From positions 18,503,715 through 18,567,714 of the forward strand of contig OX421506.1 of assembly GCA_949126835.1 (NCBI GenBank): a DNA stretch of 64,000 nucleotides, read 5' to 3'. The DNA comes from Anisus vortex. Taxonomy: Eukaryota; Mollusca; Gastropoda; Planorbidae. Below are positions 45,390 to 56,645 of this stretch, piece after piece. Below the pieces are notes generated by a model. That model saw only the letters and a list, made by a program, of their open reading frames with translations, searched no databases and was not told the DNA's origin. Position 1 is the stretch's first letter, and every line of letters starts with the position of its first letter. The position numbers were made by a program, and so were the translations under genes.

Positions 45390-45630
45390 GGTCCTGGGTT
45401 CCATTCCTGGTGAAAGCTGTAATGTATAAGATAAGCTGTAATGTATAAGATAAGATAACCTATGATTTGTTTCTCGGGTTTGGAGTCTACTTAGCTCTTA
45501 TGCGTACCTAACAAAAGCTGGGGCAAAGCTGTGGCGGCTGGGTATTGCGATGTGCTGGCCACACAATTTCCGAGTATATCGTGGCCACAGTAACTGGTGA
45601 ACGTTGGTTTCACCGACCAGGGATGACTTC
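45390..45630 (+). mobile_element. tRNA-derived SINE-A
   Basis: B box region GTCCTGGGTTCCATTCCTGG, then GGCGGCTGGGTATTGCGATG, TGCTGGCCACACAATTTCC and GTGGCCACAGTAACTGGTGA. A short AAGCTGTAATGTATAAGATA tandem duplication lies at 45414-45452. Confidence 0.7.
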
Positions 45631-46807
45631 ACTTTAAACGTATTTATGATCCATTATATTATGTGTTGTATAGTTATGTCTGCTTGTACGTATGTTGGTC
45701 TGTCCTTTATAAGTGTGTGTCCACTGTTGCGTGTTTCGGTGTGTCTGTTCGTGAGGCAATGTTTGTTGGTTTCTATCTCTCGTTTGCGTGACGTGGCTGT
45801 ACATCTGTCGGTGTAATTTACCATTTTATCAGCACCAGCAACTAATTATAAAGTTATCATATCAGTGCACACACACAGAAACTAAAAGTACACCTAAACC
45901 AGAAACCCACACAGAGACGTCAAGCTAAACTTCCGGTTTCGTTGCAACACGTAAAAAAAGTTTTAAAAAAAACTTAACACAAAAACTAAGAGTTCATTTC
46001 GTTCCATAAAATTGTTGACAGGTGAAAGTTAACAGATGCTAACATTTATGGAATATCTAATAAGGACTTCAGAAGAAATTTAGAATAGAAATTCACCTGA
46101 ATTCTAGAAATAAGAGGCTTATAGAAAGAGCCCCGAAATTTTCCAAGACAGTTGATCAAACAAAATCGGGAATTCGAATTTTTGTAAAAATTAAGAGTTG
46201 AACCCAAGAAGTCAATCGATATATGGCTGCAGCACCTTGATCTATTTCATTCTTGAAAACGTCAACCTGTTTATCGTCTTTCTACATTAACCTAATGGTT
46301 TGTTCACATTTTTTCCTTTGCTTCCGTTATAAATGCTTTAATTTTCACAGCTAGAGGGGGTTAAACTGAAACCCCAGTTGTGTGTTCTTCTTGGGAGCGG
46401 GTGGGTTTGTGGGAGGGTGGGGGCCAGTTTCCACAGTTGAAGGGAGCAAAGTAAACAGTAAGCTATAACAATAATACAGCTTTTGTTGACAAAATGTGTT
46501 TCTGCATGTTTACATAACAATACTGTATGCCTTCACTATGCAATCTCATCTTTCTCTCACAGACACATAAACATAAATAAAAAACTCAATATACACTCAT
46601 AAATGTACACACATATTATATATAGACAGACATACACACTAACTCAGACACAGCACGTAGTATATACACAGACACATTTATATATTATTGTCAGGTCGTG
46701 CTTAATACATATATATATTATTTATGAGATAATTTGCCCGACTTTGCACGAGGTAACAATTAGCCTTCAGTTTTTGTTTACAGAAAAATGAAGGCAAAGT
46801 ATACAAC
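45631..46807. other. No gene supported
   Basis: No coding motif. Short frames only. Confidence 0.5.
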
Positions 46808-46858
46808 ACTAAGGAGACTCGACCCCAGGCGGGAAATCTAACCATTATACTAAGGTGT
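46808..46858 (-). repeat. Truncated tRNA-Asp-like sequence
   Basis: The minus strand reads TTAGTATAATGGTTAGATTT, CCCGCCTG, then GGGGTCGAGTCTCC. The D-arm and T-arm sides resemble metazoan tRNA-Asp, but the segment between them is deleted and no acceptor stem closes. It is therefore a pseudogene or SINE head, not a functional tRNA. Confidence 0.45.
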
Positions 46859-46957
46859 TTTTAAACACACAAAAAAAAACGAGAAAGTTAAAGCGTTAAA
46901 TAATGCCCCGTGTCTTTATATTGACCATTCGGCAATGAAATTGATACACACCTACAA

Positions 46958-47320
46958 CTTTATATATATATATATACAAGCTACATAGCCCGGGTGAAAA
47001 AAAAAGGACTGTATTTTATAAACTACAATTAAAAGAAAGCTATAAATCTAATATTTAAATTATTATTTTTTTACTGAAGACTTTTAGGAAAGTAATTTAA
47101 AATAAATATTGTAATCGGGTAAAAAAATAGGCAAGTGTTTTTATTTAACAAAAATCTAAATTGCCCGTAGATTTACAATGTCTTTTGTTTTTAAAAGTTT
47201 GAAAAAAAATTGTAGAAAAAAAGGTAGGCCTATAGTCTAACTGGAGAATCGAAAGCGGATCGCGCGCATAGCAGTCCGCTACGTTAACCGCTGAGCTAGC
47301 GAAGAAACGTGTCCGATGTG
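46958..47320 (-). mobile_element. AT-rich repeat with tRNA-like head, copy 1
   Basis: Read on the minus strand, a head CGCTAGCTCAGCGGTTAACG (A box) and GATCCGCTTTCGATTCTCC (B box) lie at 47225-47310. An AT-rich body follows, including GGGCAATTTAGATTTTTGTT, CCCGATTACAATATTTATTT and AATTACTTTCCTAAAAGTCT. It ends near AAGCTACATAGCCCGGG and an AT run at 46961-46975. The body is repeated at 59640-59890 and 59905-60085. Confidence 0.6.
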
Positions 47321-47517
47321 AACAATTATTAGACATTAAATAGGCCTAGGCCTAAATATGTCAGTGACACAAACACACGTGTTTTCAAATTGACCAATGG
47401 GGATCCGTGGGGACACAAACACGATCTTTATATATATATATATAGATATATAAAGAAACATACCTAGGCGCATGGAAAACCATATATAAACACAAATATA
47501 CCCTATATAACACAATA

Positions 47518-47725
47518 AAGTACTGAAGGTCCTGGGTTCGAATTCTGGTGCAGGCTAGGATTTTTTTCCCGGGTCTGGAGAGTGTCACTGAGTCTACCCA
47601 GCTCGGATGGGTAGCCTACCTGACTCTAGTTGGGGTAAAGTAAAGGCGGCTGTGCATTATGCTGGCCAAACAATCCCCTGGCCACAGAAACTGGTGAACG
47701 CTGCTTCACCGACCTTATGATCAAT
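47518..47725 (+). mobile_element. tRNA-derived SINE-A, well preserved body
   Basis: B box GGTCCTGGGTTCGAATTCTG, then GCAGGCTAGGATTTTTTTCC, TCTACCCAGCTCGGATGGGT, GGCGGCTGTGCATTATGCTG and AACTGGTGAACGCTGCTTCA. Best reference copy for the body in this window. Confidence 0.75.
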
Positions 47726-49540
47726 TTACTTTACACTAAAATAACATATGTAATACATGGAAAGAGATTTATAGATTAAAACAAAAACATGCATTGTAAG
47801 CATTAAAATAGCGACAGTCGAGAATAGACAGTTTTTCTAAGCAGATGATCCAATCAGCACAAAGCGGCAGTGTAATCTGCAGGAGAATTACGTAACTCAA
47901 GCATGTTGTTTCTCTCTCTGGTTCATTTTTACCTTTCTCCCAACTTGAACTAGATAAACAAAAGACACCGACCGAGTTATATAAAGAACACTGCAGAAAC
48001 TGTTTTTGCTCTAATTTAGATTACACCGAACTGATATTTAGACTAAGCCGTGAAGAGCAACGCCAGATGGTGATACATCTTCAGATTTTGATTTAAATCA
48101 GTGATTCCGATCAATGGAAAGTTTTTTACGGAACTTTGAGGATTCCATGAGGAAATGTCAAATTGTTCTGCGAGATTTGTTAAATTAAAAAACAGTTTTA
48201 GCCGACCGAATTTTCGGTGTAGGTTTCCATTGTGTGACTTTGTCGATTTTTACGATCAGAAAAGTGTAAAACTGATGATAGACCAAGATATAATAGTTAC
48301 TTGCCGTTGATTCAAACATCATAGCTATGTCTTTCGTTTAAATTTTTTTTGTAAAATGAATTATGGAGTATCGCCAAAGAAGAAGTTCTTCTAGCGTTAC
48401 CAGGCAAAAAAAGCTTGGGGAAAACTCAGTTTTAAATGATAGAAAATAGGTTGACTTTCACATTTTTGGCTGCGTTAGAATCCAACAGGAAGGTTTTGAA
48501 AAAAGAAAGGAAAGCAAGAAAGGTGCTAATGGTTGGTTGACAGAGGTGTATACTAGTGGAGGGAGAACGTGTTGAGTCTGGAAACTGCCAGGTCTAACGG
48601 GACGGAGGTTGTTAAACAAATTAGTTCTGGTAGATTTCTGGCCTGGTTACTTGGTTTTTAATTGTATGGGTGTAACACTGTAAGTTAGCCAGTGTATTAG
48701 CTCGTATGCTTGTATGTGTTGGTCTGTCTGTTATTTATTGTGTGTGAATATGTACACTATGAGTATGTTGTTTTGTTTTATAATTGAATGTATACACAAT
48801 TAAAAAAATTCAAGTTCTGTCATCCTGCAAGGCAAAGAGACAAACACCATTATATCACTTCTATAATCATATAGAGTCGGTGCCAGGCGCTTGCTTGTGA
48901 TGACTTTAGTTAATGACATACCAGTTAATTATGGCGTTACATGGTTACCCCCCTACAAAAAAAACAACAACAAACAAACAAATAACAAAAAAAACAAAAA
49001 CAAGCAACAGACAGATCTTGGGAGACAATGGTAAACCGCCAACCATTGCTTTAAATTAAATGTTTTTTTGTTATGGTAAACCGGCATACCCTAGTTTCAC
49101 GACATATGGGGTAAACAATATACGACATTGCTTACATCAAATCGGGTCATCGTTACATCATTACCGTTATAAATAACAAAGATGAAGCAGTTTGGCAAAT
49201 TTAGTTCTATTTAGTTTGTTCAATTACATATAATTGCTAGTTTACATAAAGTGAAATATGAGAATGAGATAGACATTAGTTCTGGTCAATAGGGTACAGT
49301 TTAGCTGTAATTAGGATACGCACAACGAATGCTTTGAATCTGTATACAAGTGGTTGTTGTGTACGTTTGACACATACAATGTGGTGTACGACAAGTGGTA
49401 TTCTCTATGGGATAATAATAACACAGACATAATAGAGATTTTTGGGGGAGGGTATGTAATGAAGTGTAATTTATGGCATTGTTTAATCAAATAATGAGCA
49501 TAAAAGGTCAGTGACATGACACTAACAATAAGTCGTGCTG
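47726..49540. other. No gene supported
   Basis: 1.8 kb of AT-rich DNA. No exon-like segment, TIR or tRNA box was recognised. Confidence 0.5.
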
Positions 49541-49549
49541 TGTCGGTGT

Positions 49550-49594
<45 letters not shown>

Positions 49595-49595
49595 T
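49541..49595. repeat. GT microsatellite
   Basis: GTGTGT run with one interruption. Confidence 0.9.
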
Positions 49596-49949
49596 CGATA
49601 CATTGTTTACTTTATAATATACACAAAAACCTGACTGTATTATTTATAATATTAAGGCTACTAAACTGGAAATCGTATACGAAACTATTTAAATAAAAAC
49701 AAACAAAACATAGATTTTGGAATTTAAAATACACAAAATACACTAGAAAAATGATTTAGTAAAAAACAATAGTGCTATTTTTAGAAGAGGTTATTTATAG
49801 AGAGATCTAGAGAACATGCGTGGGGATGATTATATGAGAAATGTCGAAATTGTTGGGTATACACAGGAGTAGGGGGGTTTAGAGGTGGACAGGCGAGATA
49901 AGAAGGAGAAATTGGAAGAAGAATGAAAGTGAATCAGAGCTTAGAATGT

Positions 49950-50180
49950 TAAAATTAGGAGAGAGAGAGAGAGAGAGAGGGTGCTTGATAAAGAGAAAGA
50001 AAGAAAATGAGAAAAATACACAAATGCGAATGAAAGAGAGAGTGAAAGTAAGTTTAGACTGAGACAGCCAGAGTAAGAGAGATTTTAAATAGAACAAAGA
50101 AAGGCACTAAAAGAGGCGGAGGAGAAAGAACGAATAAAAGAGAGAGCGAGAGAGAGAGAGAGAGAGAAAGTTTGAGGGAG
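49950..50180. repeat. GA-rich region
   Basis: Interrupted GAGAGA blocks at 49961-49978, 50030-50045 and 50139-50168. Confidence 0.8.
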
Positions 50181-50264
50181 GGGGGAAATAGAGAGAATTG
50201 GTCTGTGAGTCACTAGTCATTTAAATGTCATGTGACGTGAGTTAAACAGCGACTCATGCATGGT

Positions 50265-51275
50265 TTAGTGAAGGTCATGATAACCTACTTGTTGTCCGGT
50301 TGAATGGGTGCTTCTTGGTTGGCCTCTAGCGTCAAGGGCGGACTGCGGCGACAGATCGAGCCGTCGGCTTGTTGCCGGGGACCTGGGAAACGACTCCACG
50401 TTACCGTACGACTCCGGTGGCGTATGCTGATGCTGACCCCAGTAACTTACGCCACTGACAAGGCGGGCACCTCTTGGTCTCTCTTGGTGCGACAACGCCC
50501 CCTGCTGGGGCGCTCGTGGCACAAACGTTGCCTGGTGAGAATACGACCTCGGGGTAGTGCTCTCGCTGTACGCCAAGTTCACCGCTTGCTTTCTCTGGCT
50601 AGGGCGCTGGGGCTCTTCTGCGCTCCGCGTGGAGGGCGTGCTGACATAGGGGCCCCCCAGTTTTTCTCCAGGCGTTTGGAAATCGAGGGCGGCGTCAAAC
50701 GACACGTGCTGCGAAGAAGTCTCTTTCTGAGATGTGTAAAGCCCTTCGACCTCCAGGGGAAATCTATTTTCTTTGGTCGCGGAACTCTGGGCGCCGCGTT
50801 CTGGAAATTGTAAGGTGGCGTAATGGGTGGCGGAATCACTGGGCGACTGCTGGTAAGCGTATTTGGTGCCAGAAAAGATGGAAGGATGAAGATGCTGTCT
50901 GAACTGCTGTTGCAAAGGTTGGGACTTTAGCGGTGTCGATTGTTGCTGAAGCGACGACGCGGGCTGGGTTCTGAACTCCGGCGGCGCCTGGTACGTCCTG
51001 TGAAGATCGGCGCCCTCGCGGGTAGAGTAGCTCCGGGAAAGATGCGGGCTCGCACGGAAGGAAGCCGGGGGCGCGGCGGGCTTGTGGTCCGAGGAGTGTT
51101 GGTGGGAGAAAGAGTGGTGCTTTCTGATGCCCCTCGGGGAGGAGTGGTGGCTCCTCAAGGCCGTGGACGACGGGGACGTCTCTCTGGAGGGCCGGTGAAC
51201 CAAGTCGCGGTCTGGGGTTCCGGATCCGCTAGAAGATCGACCTCTAGGTGGTTTGGTCGTGACAAATTTTAGCAT
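50265..51275 (-). CDS. Candidate coding exon or gene: Ser/Gln/Pro-rich disordered protein
   Basis: The minus-strand frame starts at ATG 51275-51273 (G at -3) and is open for 336 codons to a TAA. The region is sharply GC-richer than its surroundings, and the peptide is biased in a protein-like way. It begins MLKFVTTKPPRGRSSSGSG and continues with DRDLVHRPSRETSPSS, a His/Ser-rich patch near residues 45-70, a Gln-rich stretch (SSLQQQSTPLKSQPLQQQF, around 115-135), and YAYQQSPSDSATHYATLQF. It lacks hydrophobic segments and looks intrinsically disordered; no known domain was recognised. It may be a first exon, because CAA|GTAGGT at 50289/50288 is a donor in phase 0 after 329 codons, leaving only VGYHDLH before the stop. 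The open frame extends upstream without ATG through a 50-bp duplication that shifts frame, so I start at this ATG. A TATA box and initiator lie about 95-120 bp upstream. Confidence 0.55.
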   Translation of the reverse strand: MLKFVTTKPPRGRSSSGSGTPDRDLVHRPSRETSPSSTALRSHHSSPRGIRKHHSFSHQHSSDHKPAAPPASFRASPHLSRSYSTREGADLHRTYQAPPEFRTQPASSLQQQSTPLKSQPLQQQFRQHLHPSIFSGTKYAYQQSPSDSATHYATLQFPERGAQSSATKENRFPLEVEGLYTSQKETSSQHVSFDAALDFQTPGEKLGGPYVSTPSTRSAEEPQRPSQRKQAVNLAYSESTTPRSYSHQATFVPRAPQQGALSHQERPRGARLVSGVSYWGQHQHTPPESYGNVESFPRSPATSRRLDLSPQSALDARGQPRSTHSTGQQVGYHDLH

Positions 51276-51365
51276 TGCACGAGGGACATGATGAACTGTA
51301 CTGCTCACGTAGACAATTTTAGCATTGCACGAGGGACATGATGAACTGTACTGCTCACGTAGACA
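51266..51365. repeat. Tandem 50-bp direct duplication in the 5' UTR
   Basis: Two identical 50-bp copies (51266-51315 and 51316-51365), each containing AGCATTGCACGAGGGACATG and CTGCTCACGT. Since 50 is not a multiple of 3, it changes frame and is most likely untranslated. The ATG used by the downstream frame lies inside the copy nearer the gene; the other copy has the same ATG in another frame. Confidence 0.9.
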
Positions 51366-51397
51366 ATGTGATTCGATCTTGAGTTGATCTATATATA
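51365..51397 (-). promoter_or_regulatory. TATA box plus initiator
   Basis: On the minus strand TATATATAGATC is at 51397-51386 and TCACATT, an initiator match, at 51371-51365. The A of the initiator is 28 bp from the first T of the TATA box, the canonical spacing. It predicts a 5' UTR of about 94 nt that includes most of the 50-bp duplication. Confidence 0.45.
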
Positions 51398-51419
51398 TCC
51401 AACACAAATTAGTCCACAC

Positions 51420-52100
51420 AATTCAACAAATTTGTCTCAAATTTATTTCTGTTTCAAAGTACTTCTAAAGTTTCCAAACTAAAACTCCATAAAACTAAAT
51501 AAATAACTATGTCCACTAAACTTAAAGTAGAAATATAAGAAAAAAGAAAAGAAAGTCCTATCAGAAATAATATGTTTAAAAAAATTACAGTTTTTGTTCA
51601 TCCATTTCAATATGTTTTGATTGTTTACTCCATTTTGAATGAGAATATACGTATTGAGTAAGAACAATGATGAAGATATGCAGACATCAGACTGGCTGTA
51701 ATTGAGTCTGAACGAATTCTTGCATCTCCCATGGTTGGTCAACGAGTGTTGAAACGTTCTTTTAATTTACTGATCAGAAAAATCCACATAAACACATTGG
51801 CATATCGAAGCTAATTTTTTTTTACATGTAAACTATATGATAAACTAGAGAAGGGTAAATATCACGGAACGGGAATTTCCCGTAGTTATATATAAAACTA
51901 TATGCTATAATTAAATACACACGTTGTCCTTATCAGAAAAATGCACTGATGCGGTTATAAGAAACGAAATGAGCGTCGAGTGGTTTTAAAATTTGTTTTA
52001 ACACAAGTAGGTCTTTTCGGTACGGGAATTTCCCGTAGCTGTATATATTTCGATAAGTATGTACACAAATTGGTAAATATAGCCCAGATTAAAACTTTCA
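51420..52100. promoter_or_regulatory. Two kappa-B-like palindromes in unassigned DNA
   Basis: ACGGGAATTTCCCGTAG occurs at about 51878-51894 and again near 52022-52038. GGGAATTTCCC matches the consensus for Rel/NF-kB dimers. Both are followed by TTATATATA or CTGTATATA, so they may instead be pieces of a dispersed repeat. Nothing else is recognised in this stretch. Confidence 0.3.
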
Positions 52101-52661
52101 ATAGAGCGATTGCAATAGGCGTGGCTTAGGTTTTTTAGTGACGTAATTGTGTAAATATTAGCAGCCATCTTGGTGATAATGGCATTAATAAGGAATAAAC
52201 ATTGTGCATTTTAATCTTAATATTTAAATCTTAATATTTAACTGTGATATTAGTCCTTAGTAGTCCGTCCACGAAATAAACACCATCTTAGGCTTATATA
52301 TTGTTTTTCAATAGCTTTTTTGAAACTTTGAAGGCCTAGATCTACATTTTGCTTTATGCCTTACTTTTACTAACTTTTAGATAGTAAGTAATAGCTAACT
52401 TTCGACAATCGACATCTTAAATTAAATATTCGGCACTTACGGAACCTTTTCCATTGATTTTAAATGGTTTTAATTTGAGCTTTGAATGTCAATTTACATC
52501 GCTTGACAGTGTTTTATATGTTATACGTTATATTGTTAAAATGATCACATTTAAAAATAAAACCGTCTGAAAGGATATAGTAATACGGCTGCCATTTATC
52601 ACCACTAGACAAAGTAAACAAACAGCACGCGCTTTTTGTCACGTGATTGCAATCGCTCTAT
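52101..52661. mobile_element. TIR element with TAGAGCGATTGCAAT ends
   Basis: Left ATAGAGCGATTGCAATAGGC and inverted right TATAGAGCGATTGCAATCAC form a 16-bp TIR. Subterminal similarity continues (TTGGTGATAATGGCA and, inverted, GTGGTGATAAATGGCA). TA flanks are present on both sides, as for a Tc1/mariner-type MITE. It is 0.56 kb with no coding frame. Confidence 0.6.
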
Positions 52662-54005
52662 ATACTCTTATAAAATTAATTGCGATCAACGACAATGTTA
52701 CTATTATCTCCGGAAGTGAATACATTTCAAATATTTAAACAAAAATATACTTCAAAGATGCAAAACAAAAACTCGAACACATGAGATGTCATAATGTATA
52801 TAGTATATAGTGTTCTATTGCTTGAAATATAATATTAGCAGGGCCCAATACAAAGACATTAATACAAAAATCGCCCAATAAATTATTCGTACAAAATTAA
52901 ATTACAAATTTATAGTTTAACTGTAATCAAATATAGTTTGTAGGCCTATTATTACTAGATAATATAACTTTGTATTAAAAAGGTATTCTATAATATTATC
53001 TTAACTAGGTCAAAGTTCAACAGGTCTAGAAGTATTCAACCATGTAAACTGGAACATAGGAGTAGGTGAGAAACTGTGGAGAGGGGGGGGGCTTTTAACA
53101 CCAACCAACCAAACCCAACAACAAGGCGTTAATAATTTCAGACAAACGATTCGTACACATTACACGTCATAGATATATTATACATACTTTCAATAATTCC
53201 GTCGGCTATAAAAAAATTATGTGCCGCTTTAATTATAATCTCTACGCCAGTGGGTATGCTGATTAGTTTATCAACGGGCAGTAGATATAGTCAATTAGAG
53301 TCTATAAGAAATTTGATAGAACTAAATGGGGCATAACATACTTATTAATAAAAATTTAAAAATAAAAAATAAAAATGCTGTTAAAAGCTCCGTGTGGGTC
53401 ACAATTAAAGGCTTGGTGGTCATAGTGTTGTGGTCCGTGGTCCACATTTTACACGATTCTGTTTTAAGCAATTTTTTTTATCGTTTTCTAATCTTTCTTT
53501 AAAAAAATATCATTTTGTTATATACATATCACTTTCGTATGTCAGTATTAATGGACAGACAACCTATTATTTTACAAACTGCTGACGGCGTATGTATATT
53601 TAAAAAAAAAACGTTTAAAATATAACTTATAAATTATTATTTATGTTAAAATCTTAAAAGTAACAACTATTTGGTAGAAATTTAGGCTCTTTTAGTTGTA
53701 ATCTATTCCATATACTTTAAAAAAAAAATCAACATGTCCGTAATTTCAAAACTATAAAATATTTCAATTAAAACTGTTTTAAATATGATAAAAACAAGGA
53801 ATATTCGAAATAAAACATTATAGATGCATGTATTTACCTTTAATATTCCTTATGAGAATAATCACAACTTTATAGTAGAGATATCTAAACACACTAATAC
53901 TAAAGTTATCTAATTTTTCGAGAATCTGTTATCAAGCCCTTGCGTCTCTCTAACATACCAACTTAGCGAAATTAGAGAATTAAAGAATCGAAAAGAACTA
54001 ATCCT
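52662..54005. other. No recognised feature
   Basis: Very AT-rich. No coding or element evidence. Confidence 0.5.
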
Positions 54006-54112
54006 TTAAATGAGCCATTTCATTTCTTTTTTTCTCTCTTTCTCTCTCTTTCCCTCCTTCTCTCTCCCTCCTACTCTTTCTCTCTCTCTCACTCCCTCGC
54101 CCTCTCTCCCTA
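54006..54112. repeat. CT-rich tract
   Basis: TTTCTCTCTC and CTCCCTC blocks. The flanking frames on both strands are translations of it. Confidence 0.8.
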
Positions 54113-54655
54113 AACACACGAAAAATGTAAACACAGGTCTTCCAATGTTTAAAAAGAAAAAAGATATAAAAAAGGTTACTCCATACGTGTGTGTAAGGTC
54201 AAAGTTCACTTCTGTTTTATGTGTGCTTAACAAAAGGAGGAGGGGGGGGGGAGAGTGGATAACTCACTGTAATTGATTCTTACAATTTAAATGAAATAAA
54301 GAGATGGAGGGTGGGGGGATATGGGAAGCATGTTCCGTAGTAAAGACAGAGAGGGGGGTTGGGGTAGGGATGTGATGAAAAGGGCGTGTGTGTGAGCAGA
54401 GTATGGGAACACACTGAGCCCGTGTCTGCGCGTGCTGCGGTTACGAGGTTTCACGTGCGGATGAGGGACCCCATACTATTTTATGGCTGACTTTTGACTT
54501 TTTTTTTTATGGTGTGGACGGTGGGGGGGGGGCGGCGGAATTGTGGGTTAATTTACGAGAGTAGTTATATAGGGAGGGGGCCAGATTCCTACGGTACATA
54601 CTAAAGTATTAATAGTTGCCCATCTGTCTGACTATGCTTTATGTAATTGTCATAT
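54113..54655. other. No recognised feature
   Basis: G-rich patches at 54239-54252 and 54522-54535. No exon. Confidence 0.5.
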
Positions 54656-55145
<490 letters not shown>

Positions 55146-55339
55146 CTGTTCTTCTGACTTCTTTGTGTAGTTCTATCTTCATATATCTATCAATCAAATT
55201 AGTTAATTATTTTTCTCTCTATTTATACATTTCTATTTTTGTTTAATATATTTATGAGCCAGAACCATTTACTTTTTCTATCTTTCAGTCTGTCTATCTA
55301 TGTATCTGTCTCCATAATCTATCCATCTATCTCTGCCAG

Positions 55340-55562
55340 ATGCCTCTACAGATCATCGCATAATTCCCGCACACTGCCAGAATTTTTTTTTCAACTTTTA
55401 TGCCCGAAACAACATTTTTTGCAAAATGCTAAAAATAGACTTCATCTGAGCAGCCTCTCACGTGTAGTGAGGATCTATGTGTACAGATCTGACATGACCC
55501 CGTATGACCTACTTCTACGTCTCTGGCGAATATTTTCTTTTCTGACATTGCCATTTAAACAG
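55340..55562 (+). CDS. Candidate internal exon, unknown protein
   Basis: The segment is bounded by a pyrimidine-rich acceptor (ATCCATCTATCTCTGCCAG, ending 55339) and a perfect donor CAG|GTAAGT (GT at 55563-55564). Between them one frame (first base split, then 74 codons) is open. The peptide includes RSSHNSRTLPEFFFQLL, NRLHLSSLSRVVRIYVYRSD and YDLLLRLWRIFSFLTLPFKQ. The last part is strongly amphipathic or hydrophobic and could be a helix pair. I considered a SOCS-box-like C-terminus because of the SL-R-V-RI and LP-F pattern, but the conserved Cys and LPLP are missing. The acceptor pyrimidines derive partly from the adjacent TATC microsatellite, so the splice site may be accidental. No partner exons were found. 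Confidence 0.4.
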
Positions 55563-55799
55563 GTAAGTCACCCCCCCCCCCCCCGGACCCCCTACCACAC
55601 ATACACTTTCCTACCATTCGGCAGTACTTAAGTAGAATCAATACTATAACAAACAAATACTATAAAAAAAAAGGTTGTCAACTCAGAATTGTGTTAATAA
55701 TGGTTGATTTTTGGGAAATATTACATTATGTACGGTATGTTTTATGTTAGACTGTAATGTGGAAGTAGTACTGTTAGGAAACGGGTAAGAGTTTAATTG
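55563..55799. other. No recognised feature
   Basis: C run at 55571-55584 just after the putative donor, then AT-rich. Confidence 0.5.
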
Positions 55800-56450
55800 A
55801 ACAGTAAATACTTAGACAGATAGATTAGAGATAGATTAGTAGATAGACAGGCAATTCTATTGATACGTCAGTTACATACAAGAAAAAAAATATGAATTAA
55901 AAAAATGTACAAATAGAAAATGAAGAATAGTGGCCTATATAGATCAATCGTCAGACAGGTAACATAGATAGATGGGCGAATAGATAGGCGATTAGGTAGA
56001 TAGTTCGATAAAAATAGGGATACATAGATAGACAAATAGATAGACACACAGACCGGTACTGGTAGTATAGACATATAAATAAATAGACTTATACGTGGAG
56101 AAGTAGATGGCTGTATAATTTGATAGCTAGATAGACGGTTTAATATTGATATATAGCCTATAACTGGGAATGTAGGAAGATGGATAGAAAGGTACATAGA
56201 AATTTAGATAGATAGATATATAGATCGATAAATAGATAGATAAATAGACAGACAGATAAACGGATAGATCGATAATATATAGATAGATAATAGACATATA
56301 GATAAGTGACATATGGATAAATATACAGATAGATACAAAGACAGATAGATAAATAGACAAATAGATAAATAGACAAATAGATATATGATATATAGATAGA
56401 TGGATAGACGGATAGATAGATAATTAGATACAAGGAGGGTTAGATAGATC
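55800..56450. repeat. Degenerate GATA-rich region
   Basis: GATAGATA motifs interrupted by varied spacers, an old microsatellite. Tyr/Leu/Ser/Ile minus frames are translations of it. Confidence 0.85.
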
Positions 56451-56539
56451 AGTGGGTAGATTAAAATTAAAGGCTAATAGGCCAGGCATTAGATGATTAG
56501 ACTATTTAACAGAAATGCTAAGAGATAGATAAAGGGAGA

Positions 56540-56645
56540 TATGGGGGGGGGGCGAGGGAGAAATGAAGAGAAAGAGATAGATAGAGAGAGAGGGAGAGAG
56601 ATAGAGAGAGAGAGAGGGAGAGAGAGAGAGAGAGAGAGCGAGAGG
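56540..56645. repeat. G run and GA microsatellite
   Basis: GGGGGGGGG at 56543-56551 and GAGAGA blocks at 56583-56640. Confidence 0.9.

Noticed and set aside
47225..47310. Functional tRNA gene
   Set aside because: A and B boxes are present, but no closing acceptor stem or anticodon stem can be drawn. It is the head of a repeat.
50304..51272. Plus-strand frames of 169 and 110 codons opposite the 51-kb gene candidate
   Set aside because: They are shadows of the GC-rich minus-strand frame. The minus frame is longer, ATG-started and has a promoter-like upstream.
55340..55562. SOCS-box assignment for the exon-like segment
   Set aside because: It lacks the BC-box cysteine and the LPLP motif, so the resemblance is too weak to name.
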